The notes below the pieces were generated by a model that saw only the letters and a program-made list of their open reading frames with translations, had not been told where the DNA came from and did no database searches. A stretch of 64,000 nt of DNA from Psychroflexus curvus (GTDB lineage: Bacteria > Bacteroidota > Bacteroidia > Flavobacteriales > Flavobacteriaceae). Below, in pieces: positions 34,399 to 43,775 of the stretch. Made by a program: the position numbers and the translations under genes. Within the stretch, counting starts at the first letter, position 1. Each line of letters starts with the position of its first letter. The stretch spans positions 310,001 to 374,000 of the forward strand of contig NZ_JAIQZF010000003.1 of NCBI RefSeq assembly GCF_020164585.1. The letters are read 5' to 3'.

Positions 34399-36861
34399 AT
34401 GCCTTTCTATATCGATGTCATTGTCCCCTTAGCCTTAGACCAAAGGTTTACCTATTCAATTACAGATGAAGAACGTGAACTTATAGAAGCAGGTATGAGA
34501 GTGGCTGTTCCCTTTGGCAAAAGAAAGGTGTATACAGGCATTGTTGCTCATATTCACGCCAAACCCCCGCTGCGATACGAAGCTAAGCCTATAGAGGAAA
34601 TACTGGATAAAACACCAACAGTTTCAGCACATCAACTCAAACTCTGGAGGTGGATGGCAGGCTATTATCTTTGCACAGAAGGAGAAATTTTAAGGTCTGC
34701 ATTGCCAAGTGCGCTTTTGATTGAAAGCGAAACTGTTATTGAACCTCATCCCGATTTTGACCTTACCTTAATAGATGAGGATCAAAATTTAAATGATAGC
34801 GAATACCTAATTCTTCAGGCACTTCAGAAACAAAGCTTGTTGAAAATAAGCGAAATCACTCTCATTCTGGATAAAAAGGCTATTTTTCCAGTCATCAATG
34901 CTATGGCTGAAAAAAGATTGATTCTTATCAATCAGGAGCTCAACAGACAGTATAAGCCTAAACTACAAAAATATATTAAACTTGCCGATCACTATAGTTC
35001 TGAAATGGAACTCCCACATCTTTTAGAAGGTCTTGAAAGAGCCAAAAAGCAAAAACAGGCTTTATTGAAATTGCTTAGTCTCAAAGCTCAGACTCAAAAA
35101 CCAATTTCTGCTAAAGTTCTTAAAGAAGAAGCCGGTGTTTCTGATGCGGTGGTCAAAGCATTGGTAGATAAATCGATTTTTGAAGAGTATTACATAAAGA
35201 AAGATAGAATTCAATACGACGGAGACTCATCTCCACATACAATCACTCTTAACGCATATCAAACCAAGGCTTTAGAAGAAATTGAAGAAGGCTTTGAGGA
35301 GCTTCCTGTTTGCTTGTTGCAGGGTGTTACCTCATCTGGAAAAACTGAAATTTATATCAAGTTGATTGAAAAGGCAGTCCAGGAAGGTAAACAAGTTCTT
35401 TATTTATTACCAGAAATTGCACTTACCACGCAGCTTATTCAGCGTCTGCAAGATTATTTTGGGGATGAGGTTTTGGTATATCATAGCAAATACTCCGTTA
35501 ATGAAAGAGTTGAGGTTTACAGGCACATCCTCGAGGATACAAAAGGGAAAATTGTAATCGGCGCGAGATCTTCAATTTTTTTACCGTTTCAAAATCTTGG
35601 ATTGGTTGTGATAGATGAGTCTCATGAGAGCAGTTTTAAACAATTTGATCCTGCTCCTCGTTATCATGCCAGAGATACGGCTATTGTGTTAGCTTCACTT
35701 TTCGATTCGAAAACTTTATTGGGAACAGCGACTCCAAGTATCGAAAGCTTCTATAACGTAAAACAAGGTAAATATGCTTATGCGCAACTCAGCAGGCGGT
35801 TTGGGGATGTTGTTCCTCCAAAAGTAGAATTAGTCGACTTGAAAGATCAGCAGAGAAAACATAAGATGACAGGTCATTTTTCTGAAACCCTCATCAATGC
35901 TATAGAGGAGACCCTGAAGGAAGGTCAGCAGGTCATCCTTTTTCAAAATAGAAGGGGATATTCACCAATTTTAGAATGTAATACCTGCGGATATGCTCCC
36001 CAATGTCCCAATTGTGATGTGAGTTTAACTTACCATAAACACAATAACACATTGAGGTGTCATTACTGCGGGTACCATATCGCTATGCAAACCAAATGTA
36101 TGGCCTGCAGCTCCACCGATGTAACGACCAAAGGTTTTGGGACAGAACAAATCGAAACTGAATTGAATTCGCTGTTTGAAGATAAAGTGATTAAACGTAT
36201 GGATCTGGACACCACTAGGGGAAAGTATGCTTATGAAAAAATAATCTCTTCTTTTGAAAATAGAGAAATAGACATTTTGGTTGGAACTCAGATGCTGACC
36301 AAAGGTTTGGACTTTAGACATGTCAAGCTTGTAGGAGTCATGAATGCGGATAGTTTACTGAACTTTCCAGATTTTAGAGCACATGAAAGGAGTTTTCAAT
36401 TGTTGGTCCAGGTAGCAGGGAGGGCTGGGAGAACAGCGGAACAAGGACAAGTTCTAATTCAAACTTATAATCCCTACCATAGAATTTTACAGCAGGTAAC
36501 AACCAACAGCTATAATGAAATGTTTAAGGAACAATTGGATGAACGAAGGCATTTCAAATATCCCCCTTTGTTTAGAATGATAAAAATCAGCTTCAAATCC
36601 AGAGACTTGAATAAACTTAATGAAGCATCAGACTGGCTTGCCCTGTATTACAGACAAATTTTTACAACCAATGTGTTAGGACCAGAATTTCCAGGGATAT
36701 CACGGATTAGAAATGAATATCACAAGAACATTCTGATCAAAATACCACAAGAGCAATCTTTAGCTAAAACCAAATCTTACGTAAAAAAAGGTGTAGATAA
36801 GTTTAAATCTATAGCTCAATTCAGGTCTATTAAAGTGGTAACAAATGTTGATCCCTATTAA
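34399..36861 (+). CDS. priA: primosomal replication-restart helicase PriA
   Basis: PriA reloads the replication machinery at stalled forks. The 820-residue protein has an N-terminal fork-binding domain (VPFGKRKVYTGIV), a winged-helix segment, Walker A GVTSSGKTEIYIK, the helicase motif II VIDESHESSFKQ, the zinc-binding CNTCGYAPQCPNCD and CHYCGYH...CMAC cysteines, and motif VI VAGRAGRTAEQG. The DESH box is the usual PriA-type variant of DEAH. Last gene of the nadC operon. Confidence 0.95.
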   Translation: MPFYIDVIVPLALDQRFTYSITDEERELIEAGMRVAVPFGKRKVYTGIVAHIHAKPPLRYEAKPIEEILDKTPTVSAHQLKLWRWMAGYYLCTEGEILRSALPSALLIESETVIEPHPDFDLTLIDEDQNLNDSEYLILQALQKQSLLKISEITLILDKKAIFPVINAMAEKRLILINQELNRQYKPKLQKYIKLADHYSSEMELPHLLEGLERAKKQKQALLKLLSLKAQTQKPISAKVLKEEAGVSDAVVKALVDKSIFEEYYIKKDRIQYDGDSSPHTITLNAYQTKALEEIEEGFEELPVCLLQGVTSSGKTEIYIKLIEKAVQEGKQVLYLLPEIALTTQLIQRLQDYFGDEVLVYHSKYSVNERVEVYRHILEDTKGKIVIGARSSIFLPFQNLGLVVIDESHESSFKQFDPAPRYHARDTAIVLASLFDSKTLLGTATPSIESFYNVKQGKYAYAQLSRRFGDVVPPKVELVDLKDQQRKHKMTGHFSETLINAIEETLKEGQQVILFQNRRGYSPILECNTCGYAPQCPNCDVSLTYHKHNNTLRCHYCGYHIAMQTKCMACSSTDVTTKGFGTEQIETELNSLFEDKVIKRMDLDTTRGKYAYEKIISSFENREIDILVGTQMLTKGLDFRHVKLVGVMNADSLLNFPDFRAHERSFQLLVQVAGRAGRTAEQGQVLIQTYNPYHRILQQVTTNSYNEMFKEQLDERRHFKYPPLFRMIKISFKSRDLNKLNEASDWLALYYRQIFTTNVLGPEFPGISRIRNEYHKNILIKIPQEQSLAKTKSYVKKGVDKFKSIAQFRSIKVVTNVDPY

Positions 36862-36921
36862 TATTCTCTTCATTAAATCATAATAACAGCTTATAGAGTT
36901 ATATGCTTCTCTAATAGTTTG

Positions 36922-36929
36922 TATTTTTG
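36922..36929 (+). promoter_or_regulatory. -7 promoter element of oxyR
   Basis: TATTTTTG matches TAnnTTTG and lies 16 nt before the ATG at 36946. No -33 element was recognised. Confidence 0.45.
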
Positions 36930-36945
36930 AGACAAATCATGAAAA

Positions 36946-37899
36946 ATGACTATCACGCAACTTACGTATGTGCTTGCAGTAGCTGAGTATAAGAATTTCA
37001 CCAAAGCCTCAGAAAAGGTTTTTGTCACACAGCCTACTTTAAGCATGCAGGTTCAAAAGCTTGAAGAAGAATTGAACGTAAAGATTTTTGATAGAAGCAA
37101 AAAACCAATCAAATTAACTCCGGTAGGTGAGAAAATAATTGAACAGGCAAAAAATATTGTCAACGAAAGCGTACGAATTCAAGATATAGTCGATCAGCAA
37201 AAAGGCTTTGTGGGTGGCGAGTTTAAGTTGGGAATAATTCCAACAGTTATGCCGACTTTGCTCCCTATGTTTCTAAGAAATTTTGTCAAGAAGTATCCTA
37301 AAATCAATTTAAAGATCGAAGAACTTCATACAGAAGCTATCATAGAGAAACTTATCGATGGACATTTAGACGCAGGTATTGCTGCCACTCCACTGGAAAA
37401 TGAAAAAATAAAGGAAAAACCTCTTTATTACGAGCCATTTATGGCCTATATTCCGGAACAACATAGATTATCAACTACCAGGGACATAACAGCCGAAGAT
37501 TTAGATGTGGACGAAGTGCTCTTGCTGGAAGACGGACATTGTTTTAAAGACAATATCCTTAATCTGTGCAAGAGTGTACAAAATCTGCCTGATCAGCGTA
37601 AATTTTATCTGGAAAGCGGGAGCTTTGAAACCCTTATCAAATTATCTGATGAAGGCCTGGGAATGACTTTATTGCCTTATTTACATACTCTAGACTTAAA
37701 AGAAGGCAAGCTTAAAAATGTCAAATTTTTTAAAAAACCGTATCCTTCACGAGAGATAAGTTTGGTTCATCATAAGAATGAATTGAAATCCCATATCATC
37801 AAAGCTTTACAGGAGTCAATCAACTCCATCGTTAAAGCCGCAATTCAATTTCAGGATATTGAGATCATCAGCCCTTTAAATAAAATCAAAGGCAAATAA
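36946..37899 (+). CDS. oxyR: LysR-family peroxide sensor OxyR
   Basis: OxyR activates antioxidant genes when peroxide joins two cysteines into a disulfide. The 317-residue protein has an N-terminal helix-turn-helix (FTKASEKVFVTQPTLSMQV) and a periplasmic-binding-like effector domain. Both redox cysteines are present at residues 199 and 208, in LLEDGHCFKDNILNLC, the same numbering as in E. coli OxyR. Catalase or peroxidase genes are not adjacent. It may control itself or the downstream SulP gene, but no operator was identified. Confidence 0.93.
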   Translation: MTITQLTYVLAVAEYKNFTKASEKVFVTQPTLSMQVQKLEEELNVKIFDRSKKPIKLTPVGEKIIEQAKNIVNESVRIQDIVDQQKGFVGGEFKLGIIPTVMPTLLPMFLRNFVKKYPKINLKIEELHTEAIIEKLIDGHLDAGIAATPLENEKIKEKPLYYEPFMAYIPEQHRLSTTRDITAEDLDVDEVLLLEDGHCFKDNILNLCKSVQNLPDQRKFYLESGSFETLIKLSDEGLGMTLLPYLHTLDLKEGKLKNVKFFKKPYPSREISLVHHKNELKSHIIKALQESINSIVKAAIQFQDIEIISPLNKIKGK

Positions 37900-37964
37900 A
37901 CAACTGAATACTAGCTGTTTGTGATTTTGTCTGTTTAGATTAAAAAAAAGTAATTATTACTCTG

Positions 37965-37991
37965 TTTGTTATAGTTTATCCTCTACATTTG
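37965..37991 (+). promoter_or_regulatory. promoter of the SulP transporter gene
   Basis: TTTG at 37965-37968 and TACATTTG at 37984-37991 are 15 nt apart. The ATG is about 100 nt further on, so this transcript has a long leader, unlike its neighbours. No riboswitch fold was recognised in the leader. Confidence 0.5.
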
Positions 37992-38094
37992 CAAACTTTA
38001 ACAAAACATATTACCGTTAGTTTATAGCAGGATTTAGTATTCTTCTTTTCTCACTGTAATTCAACACAGAGATTATTAAATTTTAAACAAACAG

Positions 38095-39621
38095 ATGAAA
38101 AAGTTAATTAATTTATTCGATTTTAAACAAAAAGTAGATTACAAGAATGAAGTTTTGTCAGGCTTGACTGTTGCTTTAGCCTTAATTCCAGAAGCTGTGG
38201 CTTTTGCTCTTATTGCAGGTTTATCTCCGCTCACTGGATTATATGCTGCATTTGTTGTCGGACTTGTCACCTCTATATTTGGTGGTCGACCAGGTATGAT
38301 TTCTGGTGCTACTGGTGCCATAGCTGTTGTGATAATCGCATTAGCTGTAAGTCATGGACCTGAATATATTTTTGCAACGGTTATTTTGGCCGGAATTATT
38401 CAGTTTTTGGCTGGTGTCTTAAAACTTGGTAAACTTATGCGACTGGTTCCACACCCCGTGATTTTTGGCTTTGTGAATGGTTTGGCTATTATTATTTTTA
38501 TGTCCCAACTCGATCAATTTAAAGACGGTGATGGTAATTGGTTAACTGGCGATTCTCTATACATAATTTTAGGTTTGGTTCTACTAACCATGCTTATCAT
38601 TTGGGGTTTACCCAAATTGACCAAAGTTATCCCTGCATCTTTAGTCGCCATTCTTGTGGTGTTTGGTGTGGTTATAGGTTTTGGTATCGACACTAAAACC
38701 GTTGGAGATATAGCTTCTATAAAAGGAGGTTTCCCACCATTTAATATTCCTGATATTGCTTACACTTGGGAAACTTTTATGTTGATTTTACCTTATGCAG
38801 CTATTGTTGCTGGTGTTGGTCTCATCGAAAGTTTATTGACTTTAAATATCGTAGATGAAATCACAGAAACACGTGGAAAAAGTAATAAAGAAGCCGTAGC
38901 TCAAGGTGCTGCAAATATCTTCTCTGGTTTCTTTTCTGGTATGGGTGGTTGTGCGATGTTAGGTCAGAGTTTGATCAACGTTTCAAATGGTGCTAGAGCA
39001 AGATTGTCTGGTATTGTGGCTGCTGTTTCGCTTTTGGCCTTTGTGTTATTTGGATCAGGTATAATAGAACAACTTCCGATGGCTGCTTTAACAGGACTTA
39101 TGATTATGGTAGCTGTTGGAACCTTCGAATGGGCAAGTTTGAGAACATTCAATAAATTTCCAAAAGCAGACATTGTAGTGATGGTTCTGGTTGCAATTGT
39201 TACTGTGTTCTTACATAATCTAGCGCTTGCTGTTTTAGTTGGTGTTATTATTGCTGCACTGGTATTTGCGTGGGAAAACTCAAAACGAATTAGAGCCAGA
39301 AAATACGTCGATGATAAAGGTATCAAACACTATGAAATCTTTGGCCCTTTATTTTTTGGTTCAACTGAAGTATTTGATTCAAAATTTGATGTGGCAAATG
39401 ATCCTGATGAAGTCATGATAGATTTTACTGAAAGTCGAGTTACTGATATGTCGGCAATAGAAGCTCTAAATAAACTGACCGAACGCTATCATAGGTATGG
39501 CAAAAAAGTCTACATCAGGAATTTGTCCAGTAGTAGCCATAAAAAACTTATCAAAGCTGATAAAGTGATCAATGTTAATATTGTTGGAGAGCCAAGAAAA
39601 CCTAAGGTTGTTGAAAGTTAG
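38095..39621 (+). CDS. SulP-family anion transporter with STAS domain
   Basis: The 508-residue protein has about 12-14 membrane helices in the SulP pattern (ALALIPEAVAFALIAGLSPL, ISGATGAIAVVI, GMGGCAMLGQSLINVSNG) and a C-terminal STAS domain from about residue 420 (EVMIDFTESRVTDMSAIEAL). SulP proteins move sulfate, bicarbonate or other anions, often with Na+ or H+. The substrate is not predictable; the absence of nearby sulfur genes and of a carbonic anhydrase gives no help. Confidence 0.9.
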   Translation: MKKLINLFDFKQKVDYKNEVLSGLTVALALIPEAVAFALIAGLSPLTGLYAAFVVGLVTSIFGGRPGMISGATGAIAVVIIALAVSHGPEYIFATVILAGIIQFLAGVLKLGKLMRLVPHPVIFGFVNGLAIIIFMSQLDQFKDGDGNWLTGDSLYIILGLVLLTMLIIWGLPKLTKVIPASLVAILVVFGVVIGFGIDTKTVGDIASIKGGFPPFNIPDIAYTWETFMLILPYAAIVAGVGLIESLLTLNIVDEITETRGKSNKEAVAQGAANIFSGFFSGMGGCAMLGQSLINVSNGARARLSGIVAAVSLLAFVLFGSGIIEQLPMAALTGLMIMVAVGTFEWASLRTFNKFPKADIVVMVLVAIVTVFLHNLALAVLVGVIIAALVFAWENSKRIRARKYVDDKGIKHYEIFGPLFFGSTEVFDSKFDVANDPDEVMIDFTESRVTDMSAIEALNKLTERYHRYGKKVYIRNLSSSSHKKLIKADKVINVNIVGEPRKPKVVES

Positions 39622-39718
39622 ATTTATTTAACCTTGCGAATCAAAAATATTTTTCAATAAATTTGTGGTTATTGAATTTTAATCACTACGAATTTTGGCT
39701 TCTTCTTAGGCTATATTG

Positions 39719-39855
39719 TGAATATATCCTTTAGAGCTTATTGAGTAACATATATTGTAAGATTGGATATTAACCTCTTTCCACCTAGCGCTGGCCTGAC
39801 TTTGTCTGCAGACAGGCGTCACGCTCCTGCTTTGTGGCTATAAAGAATATATTCA
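39719..39855. repeat. inverted-repeat element with GC-rich palindromic core
   Basis: Two 19-nt arms, 39719-39737 (starts TGAATATATCCTTTA) and 39837-39855 (complement starts TGAATATATTCTTTA), match at 17 of 19 positions in inverted orientation. Between them lies a GC-rich patch with the perfect palindrome TGTCTGCAGACA at 39803-39814, itself flanked by the complementary pieces GCCTG and CAGGC-type arms. The size and structure resemble a miniature inverted-repeat element or intergenic palindromic repeat. Confidence 0.5.
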
Positions 39856-39958
39856 GAAACAGAGAACTTTAAATAAAATAAGATTAAGCCGAATATTTAA
39901 ATACCATAATTCAAACTAAGTTTGATAGGAGGGAATTTACAGAGTTTTAAACATTAAA

Positions 39959-39992
39959 AATCCCCATTAGAATTTCTCTAATGGGGATTTTT
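39959..39992 (-). terminator. rho-gene terminator (works in either direction)
   Basis: TCCCCATTAGA (39961-39971) pairs with TCTAATGGGGA (39977-39987), with the A and T runs outside extending the stem. On the minus strand it follows the rho stop by about 20 nt and runs into a T tract. The flanking A/T runs also allow termination of plus-strand transcripts. Confidence 0.8.
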
Positions 39993-40009
39993 TTGTTGAA
40001 GAAAAAATC

Positions 40010-41803
40010 TTATCCATTCATGGACATTAAAAACTCTTCGTTAGATTTAGTGTCTTTTATTCTTTGATTTAGAAATTCAATAGCTTCTATAGGATTCATA
40101 TCTGCTAAGTATTTTCTCATGATCCACATCTTCTGAATTTGATCATCACCGAGTAAAAGATCGTCTCGTCTTGTACTGGATGAAGTTAAATCGATAGCAG
40201 GGAAAATTCTTCTGTTGGCAATTTTTCTATCCAGTTGAAGCTCCATATTCCCCGTTCCTTTAAATTCCTCAAAGATAACTTCGTCCATTTTAGAACCTGT
40301 ATCTGTCAATGCTGTTGCTATTATAGACAGTGAGCCACCGTGTTCGATATTACGGGCAGCACCAAAGAATCGTTTTGGCTTATGTAGTGCATTAGCATCT
40401 ACACCACCACTTAACACTTTACCACTGGAAGGCTGAACTGTGTTGTAAGCTCTAGCCAGACGCGTGATAGAGTCTAATAAGATGACAACATCATGACCGC
40501 ACTCTACCAGACGCTTGGCCTTTTCTATAACTAGGTTGGCAACGCGCACATGTTCATGAGCTTCTTTGTCGAATGTAGAAGCAACCACTTCACCTCTTAC
40601 ATTCCTTTGCATGTCTGTAACTTCTTCCGGACGCTCATCAATCAATAAAACGATTTGATAAACCTCAGGGTGGTTAGCCGCTATTGCATTGGCAATATCT
40701 TTTAACAACATGGTTTTCCCAGTTTTTGGCTGAGAAACAATCATACCTCTTTGTCCTTTTCCAATAGGTGAAAACAAATCGATGATTCTTGTAGAAAGTG
40801 TGCTTTGCTTTTCAGCTAATTTGAACTTTTCCTGAGGGAAAAGTGGGGTCAAATGCTCAAAAGAAACACGATCTCTAACGATTTTAGGATCTAATCCGTT
40901 TATTTTTTTTATTTTAATCAAAGGAAAATACTTCTCTCCTTCTTTTGGGGGTCTTACTTCACCAAGAACTGTATCACCAGTTTTCAAACCAAAAAGACGA
41001 ATTTGTGACTGAGACAAATAAATATCATCCGGAGACGATAAATAATTATAATCTGAAGATCTTAAAAATCCATAGCCATCCTGCATTAAATCTAAAACGC
41101 CTTCACTTTCGATGATGGAATCAAACTCGAAGTCTGGATCTTTGTACTTATTACGGCTGTCTCTGTTTCCATTTTTGTCGCTAGACTTATTCTCATTCCT
41201 GGATTTAGGATGTTGTTGTTTTGGATTTTGAGATTTCTGAGCAGGAGGGTTTTTGGTGTTATCCTTAGTAGGATGGTTATGTTGAGGAACCTTCTTTTCT
41301 TTAGGTTCTTTATTCTGTTGTGTTTGCTTGGCTGCTGGCTTCTTTTCCTGAGCAGGCTTTTTATTCTGAGCAGACTTTGGAGAAGGTTTCGCTTGAGAAT
41401 TATCTGTTTCATCAGGTTTTGGTTTAGCTTCTTCTTTTAAATTATCGCTAGACTCGAACGGGTTCTTAGGCGCTTTTTTAGGCTCTCCTTTTTGAACTCT
41501 TTTTCGAGGCTTTTTTGAAGCTTGATTTTCTTTACCAGAGTTCTTTTCTTTAGATGGTTCTGCCGATTTTTGTTTTTGAGGAGAATCAGTATCCGAAGAG
41601 TTTTCTTTAGGAGTAGAAGCTTGTCCTTCATTTTCTTTGCTAAGAATTTCTTTCATCTTTTCAGGATTAGCAGCTTGATAGTCCAAAATCTGGTAGATGA
41701 GGTCTAATTTTTTAAGACTTCTAAATTTTGGAACTTTCAATTCTTTTGCAATTTCTTGTAAGTCTGAAAGTTTTCTAGACTTTAGTTCAATAATTTCTAA
41801 CAT
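40010..41803 (-). CDS. rho: transcription termination factor Rho with long disordered insertion
   Basis: Rho is the RNA helicase that ends transcription. The 597 residues show a Rho N domain (residues 1-45), a low-complexity Lys/Pro/Gln/Glu/Ser/Asn-rich insertion (about 55-220), the RNA-binding cold-shock-like domain (about 232-305) and the ATPase with Walker A SQPKTGKT at 357-364, Walker [16 protein letters not shown] and the Q/R-loop region after it. E. coli Rho is 419 residues; the excess is the insertion, which is typical of Bacteroidota. Single gene with its own terminator. Confidence 0.95.
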   Translation of the reverse strand: MLEIIELKSRKLSDLQEIAKELKVPKFRSLKKLDLIYQILDYQAANPEKMKEILSKENEGQASTPKENSSDTDSPQKQKSAEPSKEKNSGKENQASKKPRKRVQKGEPKKAPKNPFESSDNLKEEAKPKPDETDNSQAKPSPKSAQNKKPAQEKKPAAKQTQQNKEPKEKKVPQHNHPTKDNTKNPPAQKSQNPKQQHPKSRNENKSSDKNGNRDSRNKYKDPDFEFDSIIESEGVLDLMQDGYGFLRSSDYNYLSSPDDIYLSQSQIRLFGLKTGDTVLGEVRPPKEGEKYFPLIKIKKINGLDPKIVRDRVSFEHLTPLFPQEKFKLAEKQSTLSTRIIDLFSPIGKGQRGMIVSQPKTGKTMLLKDIANAIAANHPEVYQIVLLIDERPEEVTDMQRNVRGEVVASTFDKEAHEHVRVANLVIEKAKRLVECGHDVVILLDSITRLARAYNTVQPSSGKVLSGGVDANALHKPKRFFGAARNIEHGGSLSIIATALTDTGSKMDEVIFEEFKGTGNMELQLDRKIANRRIFPAIDLTSSSTRRDDLLLGDDQIQKMWIMRKYLADMNPIEAIEFLNQRIKDTKSNEEFLMSMNG

Positions 41804-41947
41804 TGATATTTTTTGAAATTAAATAGTTTCGAGGGAGATTCGAATTTAAATTGATGATTTTTAAACGCTTAGGAAAGCGCAAGTCCGAAGACATTGCAAT
41901 AATACAACTTTATTTTATTTATGAATATCAATTCTTAAATATTCTAT

Positions 41948-41955
41948 TATTTTTG
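41948..41955 (+). promoter_or_regulatory. -7 promoter element of the DUF4293 gene
   Basis: TATTTTTG matches TAnnTTTG, 18 nt before the ATG at 41974, in the gap divergent to rho. Confidence 0.45.
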
Positions 41956-41973
41956 CTTTTCAATACTTAAGAA

Positions 41974-42384
41974 ATGATACAAAGAATCCAAAGCTTTTAC
42001 CTGGTTGTTGCTATTTTGCTCAATGGAGTGCTTAGTTTTTATTTTCCCTTGTGGCTAACTTCAGAAAATGTGGAAATTTATGCTTTATCTCAACCTGTAG
42101 CTATATCTTTGTTTTTATTATCTGTTCTTATTTCAATCATAAGTTTATTTTCATTTAAAAAAAGAAAACGTCAATTCGTTCTTGGACGAATTAATATCAT
42201 ATTGAACTTTGTTTTAGTAGGTGTTTTCGCGTATTGGACGCTAAATTTACCTGGAGAGATGGATATCTCGGAGAAGGGTATTGGGATGCTTCTTCCTATA
42301 CTATCTATCGTTTTTATTGCTCTGGCCAACAAGGCTATCAAGAAGGACGAAGATCTTGTAAAATCTGTGGACCGATTGCGATAA
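41974..42384 (+). CDS. DUF4293 four-span membrane protein
   Basis: The 136-residue protein has four hydrophobic helices and begins with MIQRIQSFYLVVA, the signature start of DUF4293. It ends in a charged tail (KAIKKDEDLVKSVDRLR). The family occurs in Bacteroidota, very often next to rho as here, and its function is unknown. It is a single-gene unit with a strong terminator. Confidence 0.88.
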   Translation: MIQRIQSFYLVVAILLNGVLSFYFPLWLTSENVEIYALSQPVAISLFLLSVLISIISLFSFKKRKRQFVLGRINIILNFVLVGVFAYWTLNLPGEMDISEKGIGMLLPILSIVFIALANKAIKKDEDLVKSVDRLR

Positions 42385-42413
42385 ACCTGAAATCTTAGTA
42401 ATGTTAGTGCATG

Positions 42414-42443
42414 AAAACCCCGAGGAGCCACTCGGGGTTTTTT
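42414..42443 (+). terminator. rho-independent terminator of the DUF4293 gene
   Basis: AAAACCCCGAG (42414-42424) pairs perfectly with CTCGGGGTTTT (42431-42441), with a 6-nt loop and a T run. It is the strongest hairpin of the window and lies 30 nt after the stop. Confidence 0.9.
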
Positions 42444-42566
42444 GCGTTTAAACTTTGAAGTTATTCACTGATATAAGTAGGACAGATGTACTTTATTTCA
42501 AAAGCGATGGTCTACTGCGCCGGATTTTCTTGAGAATGTTACGAACTAATATCTTCTGTATTGTTT

Positions 42567-42595
42567 TTTGTTAAATGAAGAAGACCTTAAATTTG
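42567..42595 (+). promoter_or_regulatory. promoter of the MntP-like gene, leaderless spacing
   Basis: TTTG at 42567-42570, a 17-nt spacer, then TAAATTTG at 42588-42595: both elements match the Bacteroidota consensus. The ATG begins at 42600, only 4 nt after the box, so transcription should start at or next to the start codon. Confidence 0.7.
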
Positions 42596-42599
42596 AAAA

Positions 42600-43154
42600 A
42601 TGGATACGATTAATCTTATACTTCTCGGAATCGTTATTGCCTCAAACAATCTCTCTTTTGCCTTTGGTTTGGGAGCTTTGGACATTAGTAAATATCACTT
42701 AAGAATAGTTCTGATTTTTACACTTGTGGAATTTACCATACCCCTCGTAGGCTTGTTTATGGGGCAATATGTAAGTTTATTTATAGAAAATTATGCCGAT
42801 TTTATAGGAAGTTTGATTTTGGTTGGCCTTGGTGTATATGTCATTTTTTCTTTTTCAAAAACTAAAAAAGAAATAGAAAACACTCTGGAATATATCATTT
42901 CTATAAAAGGTTTAATATTGATTGCCTTAGGTCTTAGTTTAGATAACTTGTTGGTGGGTTTTAGTCTCGGCCTTGGGGAGGTGAATCCTCTGAAACTTGC
43001 AGGTTTTATTGGTTTTTTTTCTGGCTTGTTTTCCTTTATTGGACTTAAGACAGGTAAGTTTATCAAAAATAAAAGCGGAAATTATATCCAAGTATTTGCG
43101 GGTATAGTCCTGATTTTACTTGGAGTCATCAATTATTTTGGGATGCCGCTTTAA
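42600..43154 (+). CDS. MntP-like manganese-efflux family membrane protein
   Basis: The 184-residue protein has six membrane helices in two similar halves, as in the MntP (DUF204) family. The second-half motif SLDNLLVGFSLG keeps the acidic residue seen in MntP proteins (SLDAxAVG), but the matching first-half motif reads IASNNLSFAFGLG, with Asn where MntP proteins have Asp. This suggests a related exporter with changed ion preference, or a diverged member. Its message is probably leaderless. Convergent with the phosphoesterase gene. Confidence 0.8.
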   Translation: MDTINLILLGIVIASNNLSFAFGLGALDISKYHLRIVLIFTLVEFTIPLVGLFMGQYVSLFIENYADFIGSLILVGLGVYVIFSFSKTKKEIENTLEYIISIKGLILIALGLSLDNLLVGFSLGLGEVNPLKLAGFIGFFSGLFSFIGLKTGKFIKNKSGNYIQVFAGIVLILLGVINYFGMPL

Positions 43155-43183
43155 TCACTTAAGGTTCAACTACAGGATGGGTT

Positions 43184-43690
43184 TTACTGCTGCCCTCTTT
43201 TTCCAAAATCAATTACCTCCAATTCTTTAATCTTGCCTTTATCCAAAACAAACTTCAGCATAGTTCTTTTTAGATGAAAACCATGAATTCCCACAGCTCC
43301 AGGATTCATGTGAAGCAAACCTAATCCTTTATCATTCATCACTTTTAAAATATGGGAATGCCCACTGATGAATAATTTCGGAGGATTTAATTTGATTTCA
43401 TCTTTAACTTCTCTGCTGTACCTGTTGGGATAACCGCCAATATGCGTCATCCATACGTCTACACCTTCTAAAGTGAAACGCTGATTTAAGGGAAACTCGC
43501 TTCTCAACTCATGACCATCTATATTGCCATATACAGCTCTAAGGGGGGTGATAGCCTTTAAGGCGTCAGATACACTTTGGTCACCGATATCACCAGCATG
43601 CCAAATCTCATCTGCTTTGGAGGCCCAGTCCAAAATTCTGTCATCTATATAACTGTGGGTATCGCTTAAAAGCAAAATAGATTTTGCCAT
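43184..43690 (-). CDS. YfcE/MJ0936-type metallophosphoesterase
   Basis: The 168-residue protein is a calcineurin-like phosphoesterase with all metal-binding motifs: LLSDTHSYID, HAGDIGD, VYGNIDGHE, THIGGY and SGHSH. Members of this small group hydrolyse phosphodiesters in vitro; the natural substrate is unknown. It is a single gene, divergent to truA. Confidence 0.9.
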   Translation of the reverse strand: MAKSILLLSDTHSYIDDRILDWASKADEIWHAGDIGDQSVSDALKAITPLRAVYGNIDGHELRSEFPLNQRFTLEGVDVWMTHIGGYPNRYSREVKDEIKLNPPKLFISGHSHILKVMNDKGLGLLHMNPGAVGIHGFHLKRTMLKFVLDKGKIKELEVIDFGKRGQQ

Positions 43691-43726
43691 CTTTTTTTTT
43701 GAAGCAAGATAAATAAAGCTTTAGGT

Positions 43727-43754
43727 TTTGGTCTATTCTCTATCCTTATATTTG
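43727..43754 (+). promoter_or_regulatory. promoter of truA
   Basis: TTTG at 43727-43730 and TATATTTG at 43747-43754 are 16 nt apart. A TTG start at 43728 would lie inside the -33 element, so the GTG at 43776 is the start. Confidence 0.65.
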
Positions 43755-43775
43755 TGTTTTAAAACTTTTCTGTCT

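Larger units (their letters stand above)
39622..40009. other. 388-nt gap between SulP and rho
   Basis: No gene is visible. The gap contains a candidate inverted-repeat element (39719-39855) with a GC-rich palindromic core and, near its right end, the hairpin terminator of rho. The remainder is plain AT-rich sequence. Confidence 0.6.

Noticed and set aside
41210-41707. Plus-strand open frames opposite rho
   Set aside because: They mirror the low-complexity Lys/Glu-rich insertion of rho, giving Phe/Leu/Arg-rich nonsense with no promoter or domain.
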